A DNA stretch of 64,000 nt from Deltaproteobacteria bacterium (GCA_021737785.1 JAIPDI010000010.1:42960-106959); one strand, 5' to 3'. Counted from the first letter of the stretch, positions 38,298-48,655 are shown. Numbers and translations are program-made. Notes: generated by a model not told the origin, from the letters alone.

Positions 38298-38339
38298 GAA
38301 GGCAGATAAATACTTGTGGCACATTTGGGGGGAATGATC

Positions 38340-39188
38340 ATGCCAAATGAAATGTTTTACACACCGGACGATTTGGGGCAGGCATGTTCCCTGCTGTCGG
38401 ATCTCGGCGACAGGGCCATCATCATTGCAGGCGGCACCGACCTGATGCCGAGGTTCAACCGCTATCGACGCAGGCGATCAGAAGTACTGGTCTATATCGG
38501 TAAGCTCGACATGGACTTCATTCAGGAGATGAACGGCCGATTGGTCATCGGGGCCGCTACACCATTGTCCGATATCACAGCATCTCCGATGGTGAAAGAA
38601 AAGTTGCCTCTGCTGGCCCGGGCCTGCGAAGAGATGGCATCTCCGGCCGTGCGAAATGCCGCCACCCTTGGGGGTAATCTGATGACCAATGCCAGAAACG
38701 CCGACGGCGTGGCTGCGCTGATGGCGCTGGGCGCCACCGTAGTGACCGTCTCAAGCAGTGGGGAAAATCGGATGCCGATCGACCAATTCGTTTTGACGCC
38801 TAAGAAGGAGAAGCTTGCTGACGGCGGCATTGTCAAGCAGTTCGAAGTCCCCTGCCTGGCCGACACCGAAAGATGGGCATGGGAAAAACTGAAGCAGAGA
38901 CAGGGTGACGGCAGAAGTGTTGTGTCGGTGTCCTTGCGGGCCAGGATGGAAGGGGACATTTGCAAAAGCATTCGCCTGGTTCTCGGAGCCATGGCCGCCC
39001 ATCCGTTTGTGTCGAAAACCGCTGTTCGACTCCTGGAGGGAAAACCGCTATCCCCGGACCTTGTAGACCGGGTGGCAGAAGAGATCCTCGGAGAAACCAA
39101 TGCCGCCACAGATACCCGGGCCACCGCCTGGTACAGGCAACGGGCGGCCCAGGCGTTGGTAAAACGCGTTCTTGCCCAACTTTCATGA
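38340..39188 (+). CDS. Molybdenum hydroxylase, FAD-binding subunit
   Basis: A 282-residue medium subunit of the xanthine dehydrogenase/CO dehydrogenase family. FAD-binding motifs are IIAGGTDLMPRFNR near residue 30 and NAATLGGNLMTNARNADGVAAL near 108. GGGGGGA precedes the start at 38340; an ATG two codons earlier is also possible. It passes electrons from the [2Fe-2S] subunit to NAD or another acceptor. Confidence 0.9.
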   Translation: MPNEMFYTPDDLGQACSLLSDLGDRAIIIAGGTDLMPRFNRYRRRRSEVLVYIGKLDMDFIQEMNGRLVIGAATPLSDITASPMVKEKLPLLARACEEMASPAVRNAATLGGNLMTNARNADGVAALMALGATVVTVSSSGENRMPIDQFVLTPKKEKLADGGIVKQFEVPCLADTERWAWEKLKQRQGDGRSVVSVSLRARMEGDICKSIRLVLGAMAAHPFVSKTAVRLLEGKPLSPDLVDRVAEEILGETNAATDTRATAWYRQRAAQALVKRVLAQLS

Positions 39189-39200
39189 TGGAGAGGTAAC

Positions 39201-39683
39201 ATGGCATTACTTGAAATCAAGGTCAATGGAAGAAAATACCAAGTGGCGGTCGATGCGACGACCAGCCTTTTGACCGTCTTGAGGGAGCACCTGCATATTA
39301 CCGGTCCCAAAGTGGGTTGTGAAACCGGGGATTGCGGGGCCTGTTCCGTCCTGGTGAACGGCAAGCTTCGACGCGCCTGCCTTACGAACGCCCTGACCAT
39401 TCAAGGGGCCGAAGTCGTAACGGTCGAAGGGGTTGGCGGCTCGGGACGACTTCACACCCTCCAGAAGGCCTTCTACGAAAACCATGCCACACAGTGCGGG
39501 TTCTGCACACCGGGGATGATCATGGCCTCCAAGGCCTTGCTGGATGAGAATCCCAACCCTACAGAAATGGAGATCAAGGAGGCCCTTTCAGGCAACCTGT
39601 GCCGCTGTGCCAGTTACCCCAACATTATCACTGCGATTAAGAGTGCTGCCCAAAAGGTGACCGATGGGGGAGGTGACCGATGA
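39201..39683 (+). CDS. Molybdenum hydroxylase, [2Fe-2S] subunit
   Basis: A 160-residue small subunit. The plant-type cluster uses CETGDCGACSVLVNGKLRRAC and the second cluster uses CGFCTPGMIM with CRCASYPNI. Both sites are complete. It links the molybdenum centre to the flavin. GGAGAGG gives a clear start. It overlaps the next gene by four bases. Confidence 0.95.
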   Translation: MALLEIKVNGRKYQVAVDATTSLLTVLREHLHITGPKVGCETGDCGACSVLVNGKLRRACLTNALTIQGAEVVTVEGVGGSGRLHTLQKAFYENHATQCGFCTPGMIMASKALLDENPNPTEMEIKEALSGNLCRCASYPNIITAIKSAAQKVTDGGGDR

Positions 39684-41047
39684 CCTACAAGAGTGTTGGA
39701 GAAAGCAAACCCAGGTACAACGCCCTGGCCCACGTGACCGGCGAGGCCCGATACGTGGACGATATCTTTATTCCGGGGACCCTCACGGTCAAGGTGTTGC
39801 GCAGCCCGGTACATAAAGGAATTATTCGAAAACTCGATATTTCCAAGGCCGAAAAAATGCCCGGCGTCTATGGGGTGATTGTTGCTGCGGACGTGCCCTG
39901 CAATACCTATGGCTACCTGACCCTGGATCAGGCAGTCTTGGCGGAAAAGGAGATCCGCTATATGGGTGAGCCGATCGCCGCCGTGGCAGCAGATACTGTG
40001 GAGATCGCCAACGAGGCTCTCGATCTGATCGAATTCGACATCGAAAAGCAGACACCGGTTTTTGACCCTCTCGAGGCAATGAAGCCGGATGCACCGAAAG
40101 TGCGGCCGGAGGGAAATGTCCTGATGGTGGGCGGCCGGCCGTATCGTCTGGTATATAACGGCGACATTGAAAAGGGCTTTGCCCAGGCGGACGAGATCGT
40201 GGAGAACACATTCTTCTTCCCCTCACAGGAACACGCGCCTATCGAACCGCAAGTGAGCTTGGCCGTACCCGAGAAGGATGGACGACTGACCATTCATACC
40301 GTCACTCAGGGCATGCATTTTCTCTTGAAACAGATCCAGCGCATTCTGGGGCAGGGCGAGGATCTGAGCCATCGCTGGTCCGAGCGGATGCAATACAGTT
40401 CCCGCGGCGGGCATTTGGGCTGGAGTGACATCAAATATGTGGGCGGTAATGTGGGGGGTGCCTTCGGCGGCAAGACCGAGCTTCACGCCGACGCCATTGC
40501 CGCTCTGCTGGCACTCAAGACCGGGAGACCCTGTAAATGGCGCTGGACGCGGGAAGAGGAGATGCTCCACTCGGCTCGACATAGTCCGTGGCGGATTACC
40601 TTTAAAGACGGCGTGACCAAGGACGGTCGCATCGTGGCCCGTCAGGTCTTCACCTTGCATGACGCCGGGGCCTACACAGGGTTTAGCTCCTATGTGGTGG
40701 ACAAGCACGCCTTTTATGTGGCCGGGCCCTACCATCTGCCCAACGTTCAGGTGAAGTGTTCTGTGGTATACACCAATAAGGCGCCCACCGGTGCGATCCG
40801 TGGCTTTGGGGTGACCCCGGGCACCTACGCCTGTGAGATCCAGATGAACATGATCGCCGAAAGGCTGGGCATGGACCCGTGGGACCTCCGTTTCGTCAAC
40901 GCCATGCGAAACGGCGACCAGCTGGCCACGCGGACCAGGCTTGAAAGCGTCTACCTGATCGAAACCATGCAGAAACTGGCCGAGGTGGTAAATCACCCAT
41001 TGAACGAGAAATACGCCACTTTAACGTCGGCTCCGAGGGAGACATAA
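39680..41047 (+). CDS. Molybdenum hydroxylase large subunit, N-terminal half
   Basis: A 455-residue protein equal to the first half of a xanthine dehydrogenase-type molybdopterin subunit: the a/b hammerhead domain (residues 1-125) and the first cofactor-binding domain with GGNVGGAFGGKTE and GAIRGFGV. It stops at a TAA (41045-41047), where single-chain relatives of ~760-790 residues continue. The second half starts one base later in another frame with its own ribosome site. It acts as a subunit with the next gene, or the pair results from one frameshift. Confidence 0.88.
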   Translation: MTYKSVGESKPRYNALAHVTGEARYVDDIFIPGTLTVKVLRSPVHKGIIRKLDISKAEKMPGVYGVIVAADVPCNTYGYLTLDQAVLAEKEIRYMGEPIAAVAADTVEIANEALDLIEFDIEKQTPVFDPLEAMKPDAPKVRPEGNVLMVGGRPYRLVYNGDIEKGFAQADEIVENTFFFPSQEHAPIEPQVSLAVPEKDGRLTIHTVTQGMHFLLKQIQRILGQGEDLSHRWSERMQYSSRGGHLGWSDIKYVGGNVGGAFGGKTELHADAIAALLALKTGRPCKWRWTREEEMLHSARHSPWRITFKDGVTKDGRIVARQVFTLHDAGAYTGFSSYVVDKHAFYVAGPYHLPNVQVKCSVVYTNKAPTGAIRGFGVTPGTYACEIQMNMIAERLGMDPWDLRFVNAMRNGDQLATRTRLESVYLIETMQKLAEVVNHPLNEKYATLTSAPRET

Positions 41048-41048
41048 C

Positions 41049-42059
41049 ATGAAAAAGCGGGGAAAAGGAATTGCCATGGCCTTCTATCCCACCGGAATGG
41101 GTGGGGGAGGTGATTTCACCAATGCCATCGTCAAGATCAAGCCCGACGGCACCGCAGATCTCATTATGGGGACCGTAGAGCTGGGGCAGGGTGCAAACAC
41201 GGTGCTGCCCCAGATGGTGGCGGAAATACTGGGCCTCACATACGAGCAGGTCAGGTTCATCAACGACAATACCGACACCTGTCCCATCTGCTTCGGGTCG
41301 TTTGCCAGCCGAGTCACCTACTTTGCCGGCAATGCCGCAGTCGAAGCGGCCACAAGCGCCCGCGAAAAGCTGTTTGAGATTGCGGCCCCGGACTTGGACG
41401 CGCCGCCCGAAATGCTTGAGGCGGCAGACGGAATGATCCGCATTAAGAGCAGACCGGACAAGGCCGTTCCCATAGGAGATGTGGCCACAAAGGGGCTGTA
41501 TGAACTCCATCAATTTGTGGTCGGCACCGGCACCTTCGGGAGACCCCGGTCGATTCCTGACCCGGAAAACGGCGCTTGCGATCCTCTGGCGACCCTGGCA
41601 TGGGCGTCGGTGCAGATCGAGGTGGAAGTGGATACCGAGACCGGTATTGTGACGATCCTGGACAGCAAGAGCGTCTATGACGTGGGCAAGGCCATCAACC
41701 CGGCACTGGCCAGACAGCAGGTGGAAGGCGGCGCCATCATGGGCATGAGCTGGGCCACACTCGAGAACCTGTACCCCCAGTATCCATCGCCCAACTTCCA
41801 GCCCCGCTCCTTGGGGGAATATATGATTGCCACGACCATGGACATCCCGAATATCGAGACATTTATGCTGGAGTGCCCTTCGCCGCTAGGGCCGTTCGGC
41901 GCCAAAGGTATCGGCGAGATGACCGCCAATCCTCCGTCCCCCGCCGTGGTGAACGCGGTACACGACGCGATCGGTGTCTGGATAACGGATATCCCGATTA
42001 CCCCGGAAAAAGTGCTGCGGGCGCTGGAAAAAAAGAAAAAGGAGGAGAATGACGGATAA
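41049..42059 (+). CDS. Molybdenum hydroxylase large subunit, C-terminal half
   Basis: A 336-residue protein with the second cofactor-binding domain. It shows MGTVELGQGANTVLPQMVAEILG near residue 45 and the catalytic glutamate in FGAKGIGEM near 290. GGGAGA lies eight bases before the ATG, inside the end of the preceding gene, so it can be translated on its own. The substrate is not clear: the family oxidises purines, aldehydes, nicotinate or aromatic CoA esters. Confidence 0.88.
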   Translation: MKKRGKGIAMAFYPTGMGGGGDFTNAIVKIKPDGTADLIMGTVELGQGANTVLPQMVAEILGLTYEQVRFINDNTDTCPICFGSFASRVTYFAGNAAVEAATSAREKLFEIAAPDLDAPPEMLEAADGMIRIKSRPDKAVPIGDVATKGLYELHQFVVGTGTFGRPRSIPDPENGACDPLATLAWASVQIEVEVDTETGIVTILDSKSVYDVGKAINPALARQQVEGGAIMGMSWATLENLYPQYPSPNFQPRSLGEYMIATTMDIPNIETFMLECPSPLGPFGAKGIGEMTANPPSPAVVNAVHDAIGVWITDIPITPEKVLRALEKKKKEENDG

Positions 42060-42860
42060 CCGACAGCAGCACTCCATACCGTTGCCTAAATTATTGGGAT
42101 GCAGCTCTCCATTAAGCCTCTGGCGGCTTTTTGTCATTTGCTCGGTGAGTTTCTCACTATAAATCAATCTTGCACCTGATCGTTACATATCCGGTGTGCC
42201 ACACGGCGGCAGGTGCTCACCCTATCAAGCCTCTCCAAAGCCCTCCAAACTGCAAAAGTCATTTCGAGGTGGTTCAAACGGCAACGTGGCGAGGGTACCT
42301 CCTTTTCACCTCTAAGGCAACCACAGGATGTACGATTGCCGATCTGCCAACGCCAGGTGAAACAGCCTCTCTCTCCGCCCTTGCCGCATAGAAGAGAAGA
42401 ATGGGCGGGATACGCATTGCCATGCCCGGTCCGCTTAAAAGAAGTAGAATGGGTAGTTTTGCAACATTTGTCCATTCTTTCCCCAAACCTATCTTATGAC
42501 AATAATCTCAAATGGTTATCAGTTGGAAAAGAGATTGGATGTTACAAAATGCCCCAAAAAAGGCATACTTTCCCCAGAAGTCAACCCCATGTCCATTCTC
42601 TCAAATCCGTCGCATGCCCGGAAAGCCCCTACATGCCCATACCCCGTCCTAGACAGGGCTAACATATATATAACAGCTTGTATTTACTGGCTTCTGGCCT
42701 TCGCCGGCATCACAGAGAAAGAGGACCCATCACTTCCTCCGGGACGGTCAACAGGCATAGTAAAACATTGGTTTTGTGCCTTGGGCATAAAGATTGCTAA
42801 AAGGTGTGTGACAATGAATCAGCCAATTGGAAAAGAGGCGTGAACAGGATAAAAGAGGAC
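42060..42860. other. Long intergenic region between the island and the Sec-Hdr operon
   Basis: About 800 bases. A weak hairpin with TTTTT (42115-42132) may end the hydroxylase operon. Small frames (42170-42391, 42496-42843 on plus; 42164-42475 on minus) have unnatural composition, and I do not call them. The promoter of the selenoprotein operon should lie in the last 200 bases. Confidence 0.45.
42115..42132 (+). terminator. Weak terminator-like hairpin after the hydroxylase genes
   Basis: AGCC and GGCT pair across a six-base loop and are followed by five T's. The stem is only four base pairs. Confidence 0.35.
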
Positions 42861-43235
42861 ATGACCGCTCAGAAGACCATCCTTATTGCCGAGCCGGCCG
42901 AGGCGCTTTCTTCAAACCTTGAGGCGTTCGCAAAGGATAAGGGGTTCGCCCTCCTGAAGACCGGCAACCTTAAAGAGACCCTTCTCACGCTGCAGGGACA
43001 ACGCGTGGACGGGCTCGTGCTTCATGCCGTCCTGTTAGAGAAAGATTGCGAGTTCATATCTGTTATAAAAGGCATGGAAAGAGATCTGCCCGTTATCATC
43101 TGCGCCGACGCCAATACGGCCGAACTGGAAAGCAGCATCCGTAAACAGGGGATTTTCTATTATCATATCCAGTCATTCGGCATTGAAGATCTGGAGATGG
43201 CCATATCCAACGCCGTCAACGGATTGCCCCACTAG
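42861..43235 (+). CDS. Degenerate receiver-domain protein
   Basis: A 124-residue protein with the fold pattern of a response-regulator receiver (TILIAEPAEALSSNLEAFAKDKGF, then VDGLVLHAVLLEKD, then VIICADANTAE). The acidic pair at strand 1 is EP, and the phospho-acceptor Asp is replaced by His in LVLHAVL. It is therefore a pseudo-receiver that cannot be phosphorylated in the usual way. The start is the ATG after AGAGG; a GTG at 42840 is possible. It leads the second Hdr operon, 17 bases before a MetF-like gene, and may act as a protein-protein adaptor. Confidence 0.65.
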   Translation: MTAQKTILIAEPAEALSSNLEAFAKDKGFALLKTGNLKETLLTLQGQRVDGLVLHAVLLEKDCEFISVIKGMERDLPVIICADANTAELESSIRKQGIFYYHIQSFGIEDLEMAISNAVNGLPH

Positions 43236-43252
43236 CCCAGGAGGACCCGAAT

Positions 43253-44128
43253 ATGCTGTTACAGGAAAAGATTGCTTCTCGAAAATTTGTTCTCTTAGGG
43301 GAATTCGAACCGCCCAAGGGCGCCGAGTTCTCACGTCTGTTGGACATGGCCAACAGGGTCAAGGGAAGAATGGATGCCTTGGTGGTCCCTGAAATGGGAA
43401 ACGCCGTGATGAAGGCGAGTTCCTTGGGCGGATGCGCCTTTCTGAAGCAGAACGGTTTTGAAACGATTCTCCAGGCCTGTTGCCGGGACAGGAATCGTTT
43501 GGCCCTCCAGGCCGACATTCTCTCGGCCGCAGCCCTGGGTATCACCTCTGTTATGGCCGTCTCCGGCGAAGACATCCGATATGGGGATCATCCCCAGGCC
43601 AGAGAGGTATACGATGTGGATGTGCTGGAGCTTCTGGAAATCCTCGGCAGGCTTCAGACGGGCAAGGATATGGCCGGGATCGAACTGTCAGGCGTGCCCC
43701 GCTTCTGTATCGGTTCCACCGTCAATGCGGGGGCTATGGGCGGGGCACTCGATATCGAGATTGAAAATCTGAACAAGATGGTGGCGGCAGGGGTTCAATT
43801 CACCGTTACCCCCCCTGTATTTGACCTCCACCGCTTTCAGCAGTTCATCAAGCGGATCGATACGAACAAAGTGGCCGTCATTCCAACGGTGCTCCTCCTG
43901 AAATCCGCGGGCATGGCACGGTATATGGATAGGAATATCAAACATATTTCTATCCCTCCGGAGATGATTCGGGAAATCCAGAAGGCCCCTGATAAATTGA
44001 AACAGTGTATTCAGATTGCGGCCGGTCTCATCCGTCAATTCAAAGATATGGGGACGGCGGGGGTTATGGTCGCAACCGCAGGCTGGGAAGACAAGCTTCC
44101 CCTGCTCTTGGACGCAGCACGGCTGTGA
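43253..44128 (+). CDS. Divergent MetF-like methylenetetrahydrofolate reductase paralogue
   Basis: A 291-residue TIM-barrel protein related to Met[28 protein letters not shown] and [15 protein letters not shown] align with [26 protein letters not shown] and LCLSGDHQKFGNHP of the true MetF proteins at 20656 and 49808. The NVTDNQ loop is replaced by VPEMGN. It is the third MetF-fold gene in the window and lies directly before the selenocysteine HdrA. It may bind a different C1 carrier or have a regulatory or partner role. Confidence 0.8.
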   Translation: MLLQEKIASRKFVLLGEFEPPKGAEFSRLLDMANRVKGRMDALVVPEMGNAVMKASSLGGCAFLKQNGFETILQACCRDRNRLALQADILSAAALGITSVMAVSGEDIRYGDHPQAREVYDVDVLELLEILGRLQTGKDMAGIELSGVPRFCIGSTVNAGAMGGALDIEIENLNKMVAAGVQFTVTPPVFDLHRFQQFIKRIDTNKVAVIPTVLLLKSAGMARYMDRNIKHISIPPEMIREIQKAPDKLKQCIQIAAGLIRQFKDMGTAGVMVATAGWEDKLPLLLDAARL

Positions 44129-44144
44129 GAAAGGAACAATAGAT

Positions 44145-47100
44145 ATGCCTAACCATCAGACCAAAAACATGTCAGGCTCCGTCATGGTCGTCGGAGGCGG
44201 CATCGCCGGCATGCAGTCAGCCCTGGATCTGGCGAACTCAGGTTATTATGTCTACTTGGTGGAAAGGAATCCGGCCATCGGCGGGCTCATGTCTCAGTTG
44301 GACAAGACATTTCCCACCAATGACTGTGCCATGTGAGTCATCTCACCTAAACTGGTCGAGGTCGGCCGGCACCTGAATATCGAACTCCTGACAACAACAG
44401 AGCTCCGGGAACTGGAGGGTGAAGAAGGGAACTTCAAGGCCCGCGTTGTTCAACACCCCCGTTACATCGACGTGGCCAAGTGTACCAGCTGCGGCGAATG
44501 CCTCAAGGTATGCCCCATCGAGACCACGGATACCTACAATGTAGGCCTCTCCACCAGGAAGGCGGTTTATAAGCAATACGCCCAGGCCATGCCCGGGGCC
44601 TATGCCATCTCCAAGAGGGGGACGGCGCCATGCAAGGCCACCTGCCCGGCCCATGTGAGTGCGCAGGGGTTTGTGGCCCTGATTCGTGAAGGAAAATACC
44701 GGGAAGGGTTGGAACTCTTTAAGGACGCCCACCCCTTCCCTGCCATATGCGGTCGGGTGTGTCATCATCCCTGCGAAGCAATCTGTACCCGGGGGGATGC
44801 GGATGAACCCATAGGCATTCAGTATCTTCACCGTTTTCTGGCTGACCGCGATCTCTCCCAGGAAATGCCCTATATCCCTTCCACCGCTGAGCCGCGCGGC
44901 GAAAAAGTGGCTGTTATCGGAGCCGGTCCTGCAGGACTTTCTGCGGCCTATTTCCTGAGAAAGAGGGGGTATCCGGTCACGGTCTTTGAGAAACTGCCTG
45001 TCCCCGGCGGAATGATGGCGGTGGGCATTCCAGCCTACAGGCTGCCCCGGGATATCTTGGCTGCGGAAATCCGCATCATCGAACAGATGGGTGTCGAGAT
45101 CCGGACCGGTGTGACCTTTGGGGAAGACATCACCCTCGAAAGTCTCAAGGCCGACGGATATCAGGCCGTCTTCCTGGGAACCGGTCTCCACCTGAGCCGC
45201 AGGCTGAACGTGGAAGGGGAGGACCTTCCCGGGGTCTTGAAAGGGGTGGATTTCCTGAGAGACGTGGCCTTGAATCATCCGGTTTCCGTGGGAAAAAGGG
45301 TGATTGTAATAGGCGGCGGCAACGTGGCCGTGGACGTCGCCCTGAGCGCGCTTCGGAAAGGTGCCCAGGAGGTCTCTTTGGTCTGTCTTGAAAAGAGGGA
45401 CGAGATGCCCGCCTGGGACTATGAAATCGATGAGGCCATTGAGGAAGGGATCCGGATCCTCAATTGCCTGGGTCCCGAACGGTTTGTCGAGGAGGGCGGC
45501 CGGCTCTCCGGCGTCCAGTTCAAAAAATGCACCGCAGTCTTTGATGATACCGGCGCCTTCCGGCCCCAATACGACGAAATCGACTTGACCACCATAAATG
45601 CCGATACCGTCATCGTAGCCATCGGCCAGGCCGCTGATCTGGGCTTTGTGCAAAAAGAAGGGATCATCAGCAGTCCGAAAGGCGGATTGGAGGCCGATCC
45701 CCTCACGCTGGAGACGCCTCTGAAAGGGGTCTTTGCCGGGGGGGATGTCTTTTATGGGCCCAGATCCGTGGTAGAGGCCGTGGAATGCGGCAAGGAGGCG
45801 GCTGAAAGCATTCATCGATATATAACCGGTGAGGACCTGAAGGCGGGCCGGGAAAAGGAGTGGCCTTACGAAAAACCGGAAATCCAGGAGGAGGAGCCCC
45901 TTGTCCCCCGCACCCGGATGCCGCAGCGGTCCCTGGAAGAGCGCCGGGGAAACTTTGAGGAGATCGCCCTCGGTCTTACCGAGGAAGAGGCCCGCAAAGA
46001 AGCGGAACGCTGTCTCAAATGCGGAATCTGCTCCGAATGCTATCAGTGCGTCAAGTCATGCCTGGCCGAGGCCATTATCCATGATCAACAGCCGATAGAG
46101 AGGGAAATCCGGGTGGGTTCCGTGATCCTGTGTCCGGGAGCGGAAGTGTTCGACACCGAACCCTATGAAGAGTTTTATCACCACCAAAGCCATCCCAACG
46201 TCATGACGAGCCTGGAGTTCGAACGAATACTGAGCGCATCCGGTCCCACCCTCGGCCACCTTGTGAGACCTTCCGACGATAAGGAACCCAGGAAGATCGC
46301 CTGGCTCCAGTGCGTGGGATCGCGCGACACCCACCACTGCGGCAACGGCTACTGTTCGGCCATGTGCTGTATGTACGCCATCAAAGAGGCGGTGATCGCA
46401 AAGGACCACAGTCCCGAATCCCTGGATGCGGCCATCTTCTTTATGGACATGCGGACGTTCGGAAAGGATTATGAAAAGTACTACAACCGGGCCAGAGAGG
46501 AGCATGGCGTTCGATTCGTCCGCTCCAGGGTCCATACCATCGACCCTGTTCCAGGCACAGACGATCTGGAAATCAGCTATTCCGACGAAGCGGGCATTAT
46601 CCACCAAGAAATCTTCGACATGGTCATTCTCTCCGTAGGTCTTCAAGTCAGCCGGGAGACCATCGACCTGGGTCGCCGTCTCGGGCTGGATCTGGACAAA
46701 TATCATTTCGCGTCCACCCTCCCCTTTACACCCGTAAGCACCTCCCGAAAGGGTGTTTACGCCTGCGGCATTTTTCAGGGTCCCAAAGATATCCCCACCT
46801 CGGTAACCGAGGCCAGTGCCGCGGCCTGTGCAGCCGGGACCGCCTTGTCCGGGGCCAGGGACCAGGATACCCGATCCCTTGAGATCCCCCCTGAGATGGA
46901 TGTGGAGGGAGAGACACCGCGAATCGGTGTCTTCGTGTGCAACTGCGGGATCAATATCGGCGGGGTGGTGGATGTCCCTGGGGTGGCGGAATATGCAGCC
47001 CGTCTCCCCTTTGTGGAGCTTGTGGACCAGAATCTGTTTACCTGCTCCCAGGATACCCAGGAGAAGATCAAGGAGGTCATCAAGGAAAACCATCTCAACC

Positions 47101-48584
47101 GGATTGTGGTGGCCTCATGTACCCCGAGGACCCACGAACCCCTTTTCCAGGAGACGCTTCAGGCATGCGGGCTCAACAAGTATCTTTTTGAAATGGCCAA
47201 CATCCGGGACCAGGACTCATGGGTTCACGGGGATGACCCGGAAGGGGCCACAGGTAAGGCCAAAGACCTGGTGCGCATGGCCGTGGCCCGGGCCGGCCTG
47301 CTCAAACCCCTTCATGAACGGAGCATCCCGGTCAACAAGCGGGCCCTTATCATCGGCGGCGGCGTGGCAGGGATGAATACCGCCCTGGGCCTGGCGGACC
47401 AGGGCTTTGAGGTGGTGATCGTGGAAAAGGAGGCCCAGTTGGGAGGACTTTCCCGGGAACTGACCACCACCATCGAGGGGGCGGATATCCAGCGGTACGT
47501 CATGGAACTTACGGAACAGGTGAACCGGCATGACCGGATTCAGGTCCTGACCGAGTCCCTGATTGTGGGGTTTTCCGGGTTCAAAGGGAATTTCACCACC
47601 GAGATCCTGGTAGGTCCCGGCATGTACGAACGAAAGATAGACCATGGCGTGGTGATCCTGGCCACGGGCGCCAGGGAATACACCCCCAAAGAATACCTTT
47701 ATGGAGAGGACCCGAGGGTCATGACCCAAATCGCCCTGGGAAAACGGCTCGAACTCAAAGGGGCATCGGATCTCAATCAGGTGGTCATGATCCAGTGCGT
47801 GGGGTCCCGAAATGAGGAGCACCCCAACTGCTCCCGTATCTGCTGCCAGAGCGCGGTCAAAAACGCCCTCCATATCAAGGACCTTAATCCGGATGCCGAT
47901 GTCTATATCCTCTACCGGGATATGCGGACATATGGTCTGTTGGAGGACTATTACAGAGAGGCCCGGCAAAAGGGCGTTATCTTCTGTCGGTTTGATCAGG
48001 ATCGGCCCCCCCGGGTCGAGGCGGTCGACGAAGGGGTCCGGGTCACTTTTCTGGATCATGTTCTGCAAAGAGACATCCGGGTCACTGCGGACCGTCTGGT
48101 CCTGAGCGCCGGCATGGTGGCCGAGGATACAGAGGAACTGTCCTCCATCCTCAAGCTCCCCAGAAATGACGACGGATACTTTATCGAGGCCCACGTCAAG
48201 CTGAGGCCGGTGGACCTGGCTAACGAAGGTATCTTTCTGTGCGGGACCGCCCACGGGCCCAAGCTGGTATCCGAAGCCGTGTCCCAGGCCCTGGCAGCGG
48301 CATCCAGGGCCGCCACATTCCTCTCTCAATCCGAGATACGCCTCTCTGCCGTCACGGCCAAGGTCAACCCGGAACAGTGCGCTGCATGCCTGGTCTGCGT
48401 AAGGGCCTGTCCCTTCGGGGTCCCCCGGATCAATGCGGACGGCGTCAGCGAGATCGACGAGGCCTTGTGTCACGGGTGCGGCATCTGCGCGGGCGAATGC
48501 CCGGCCAAGGCCATCGAACTGAACTGGTATGCAGACGACCAGATCATGAGCAAGGTGGATGCGTTACTCGAAGGGGTGATATAA
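44145..48584 (+). CDS. hdrA: Selenocysteine HdrA-GltD-HdrA fusion flavoprotein
   Basis: One 1480-codon frame interrupted only by TGA at codon 64 (44334-44336). Reading it as selenocysteine gives [16 protein letters not shown], the HdrA cysteine motif; the frame continues in HdrA sequence, so this is not a real stop. Domains: first HdrA FAD fold (1-150), an inserted GltD-like NADPH flavoprotein (~160-566; [28 protein letters not shown]), the rest of HdrA 1 (~600-900; QCVGSRD), a second HdrA (926-1410; [24 protein letters not shown]) and two [4Fe-4S] clusters at the end ([24 protein letters not shown]). AAGGA precedes the ATG. It probably couples NAD(P)H, ferredoxin and methylene-tetrahydrofolate. 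Automatic annotation will split it into a 63-aa fragment and a 1370-aa protein. Confidence 0.9.
44334..44369 (+). promoter_or_regulatory. In-frame UGA (Sec) and bSECIS-like hairpin of hdrA
   Basis: After the TGA at 44334-44336, CTGGTCG (44352-44358) pairs with CGGCCGG (44363-44369), seven pairs including two G-U. The loop is AGGT, beginning 22 bases after the UGA. A short stem with a G in the first two loop bases and a 16-37-base spacing is what bacterial SECIS elements show. Confidence 0.75.
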
Positions 48585-48655
48585 GGGTATTGAGTTTGTT
48601 GGGTGTATTGAGTTTATCGCGTTATGGATGGTGTTTCCAATTTTGCGACGCACCA

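Noticed and set aside
42164..42475. Minus-strand 103-aa frame rich in Cys and Arg
   Set aside because: The residue pattern is that of a random frame; no paired CxxC knuckles and no ribosome site.
42496..42843. Plus-strand 115-aa frame in the long spacer
   Set aside because: Unnatural composition, no ribosome site and no recognisable motif.
44472..48584. A separate 1370-aa gene starting at a GTG
   Set aside because: The frame is in phase with the ATG at 44145 across one TGA, the upstream part is HdrA sequence, and the TGA fits a selenocysteine codon with a hairpin.
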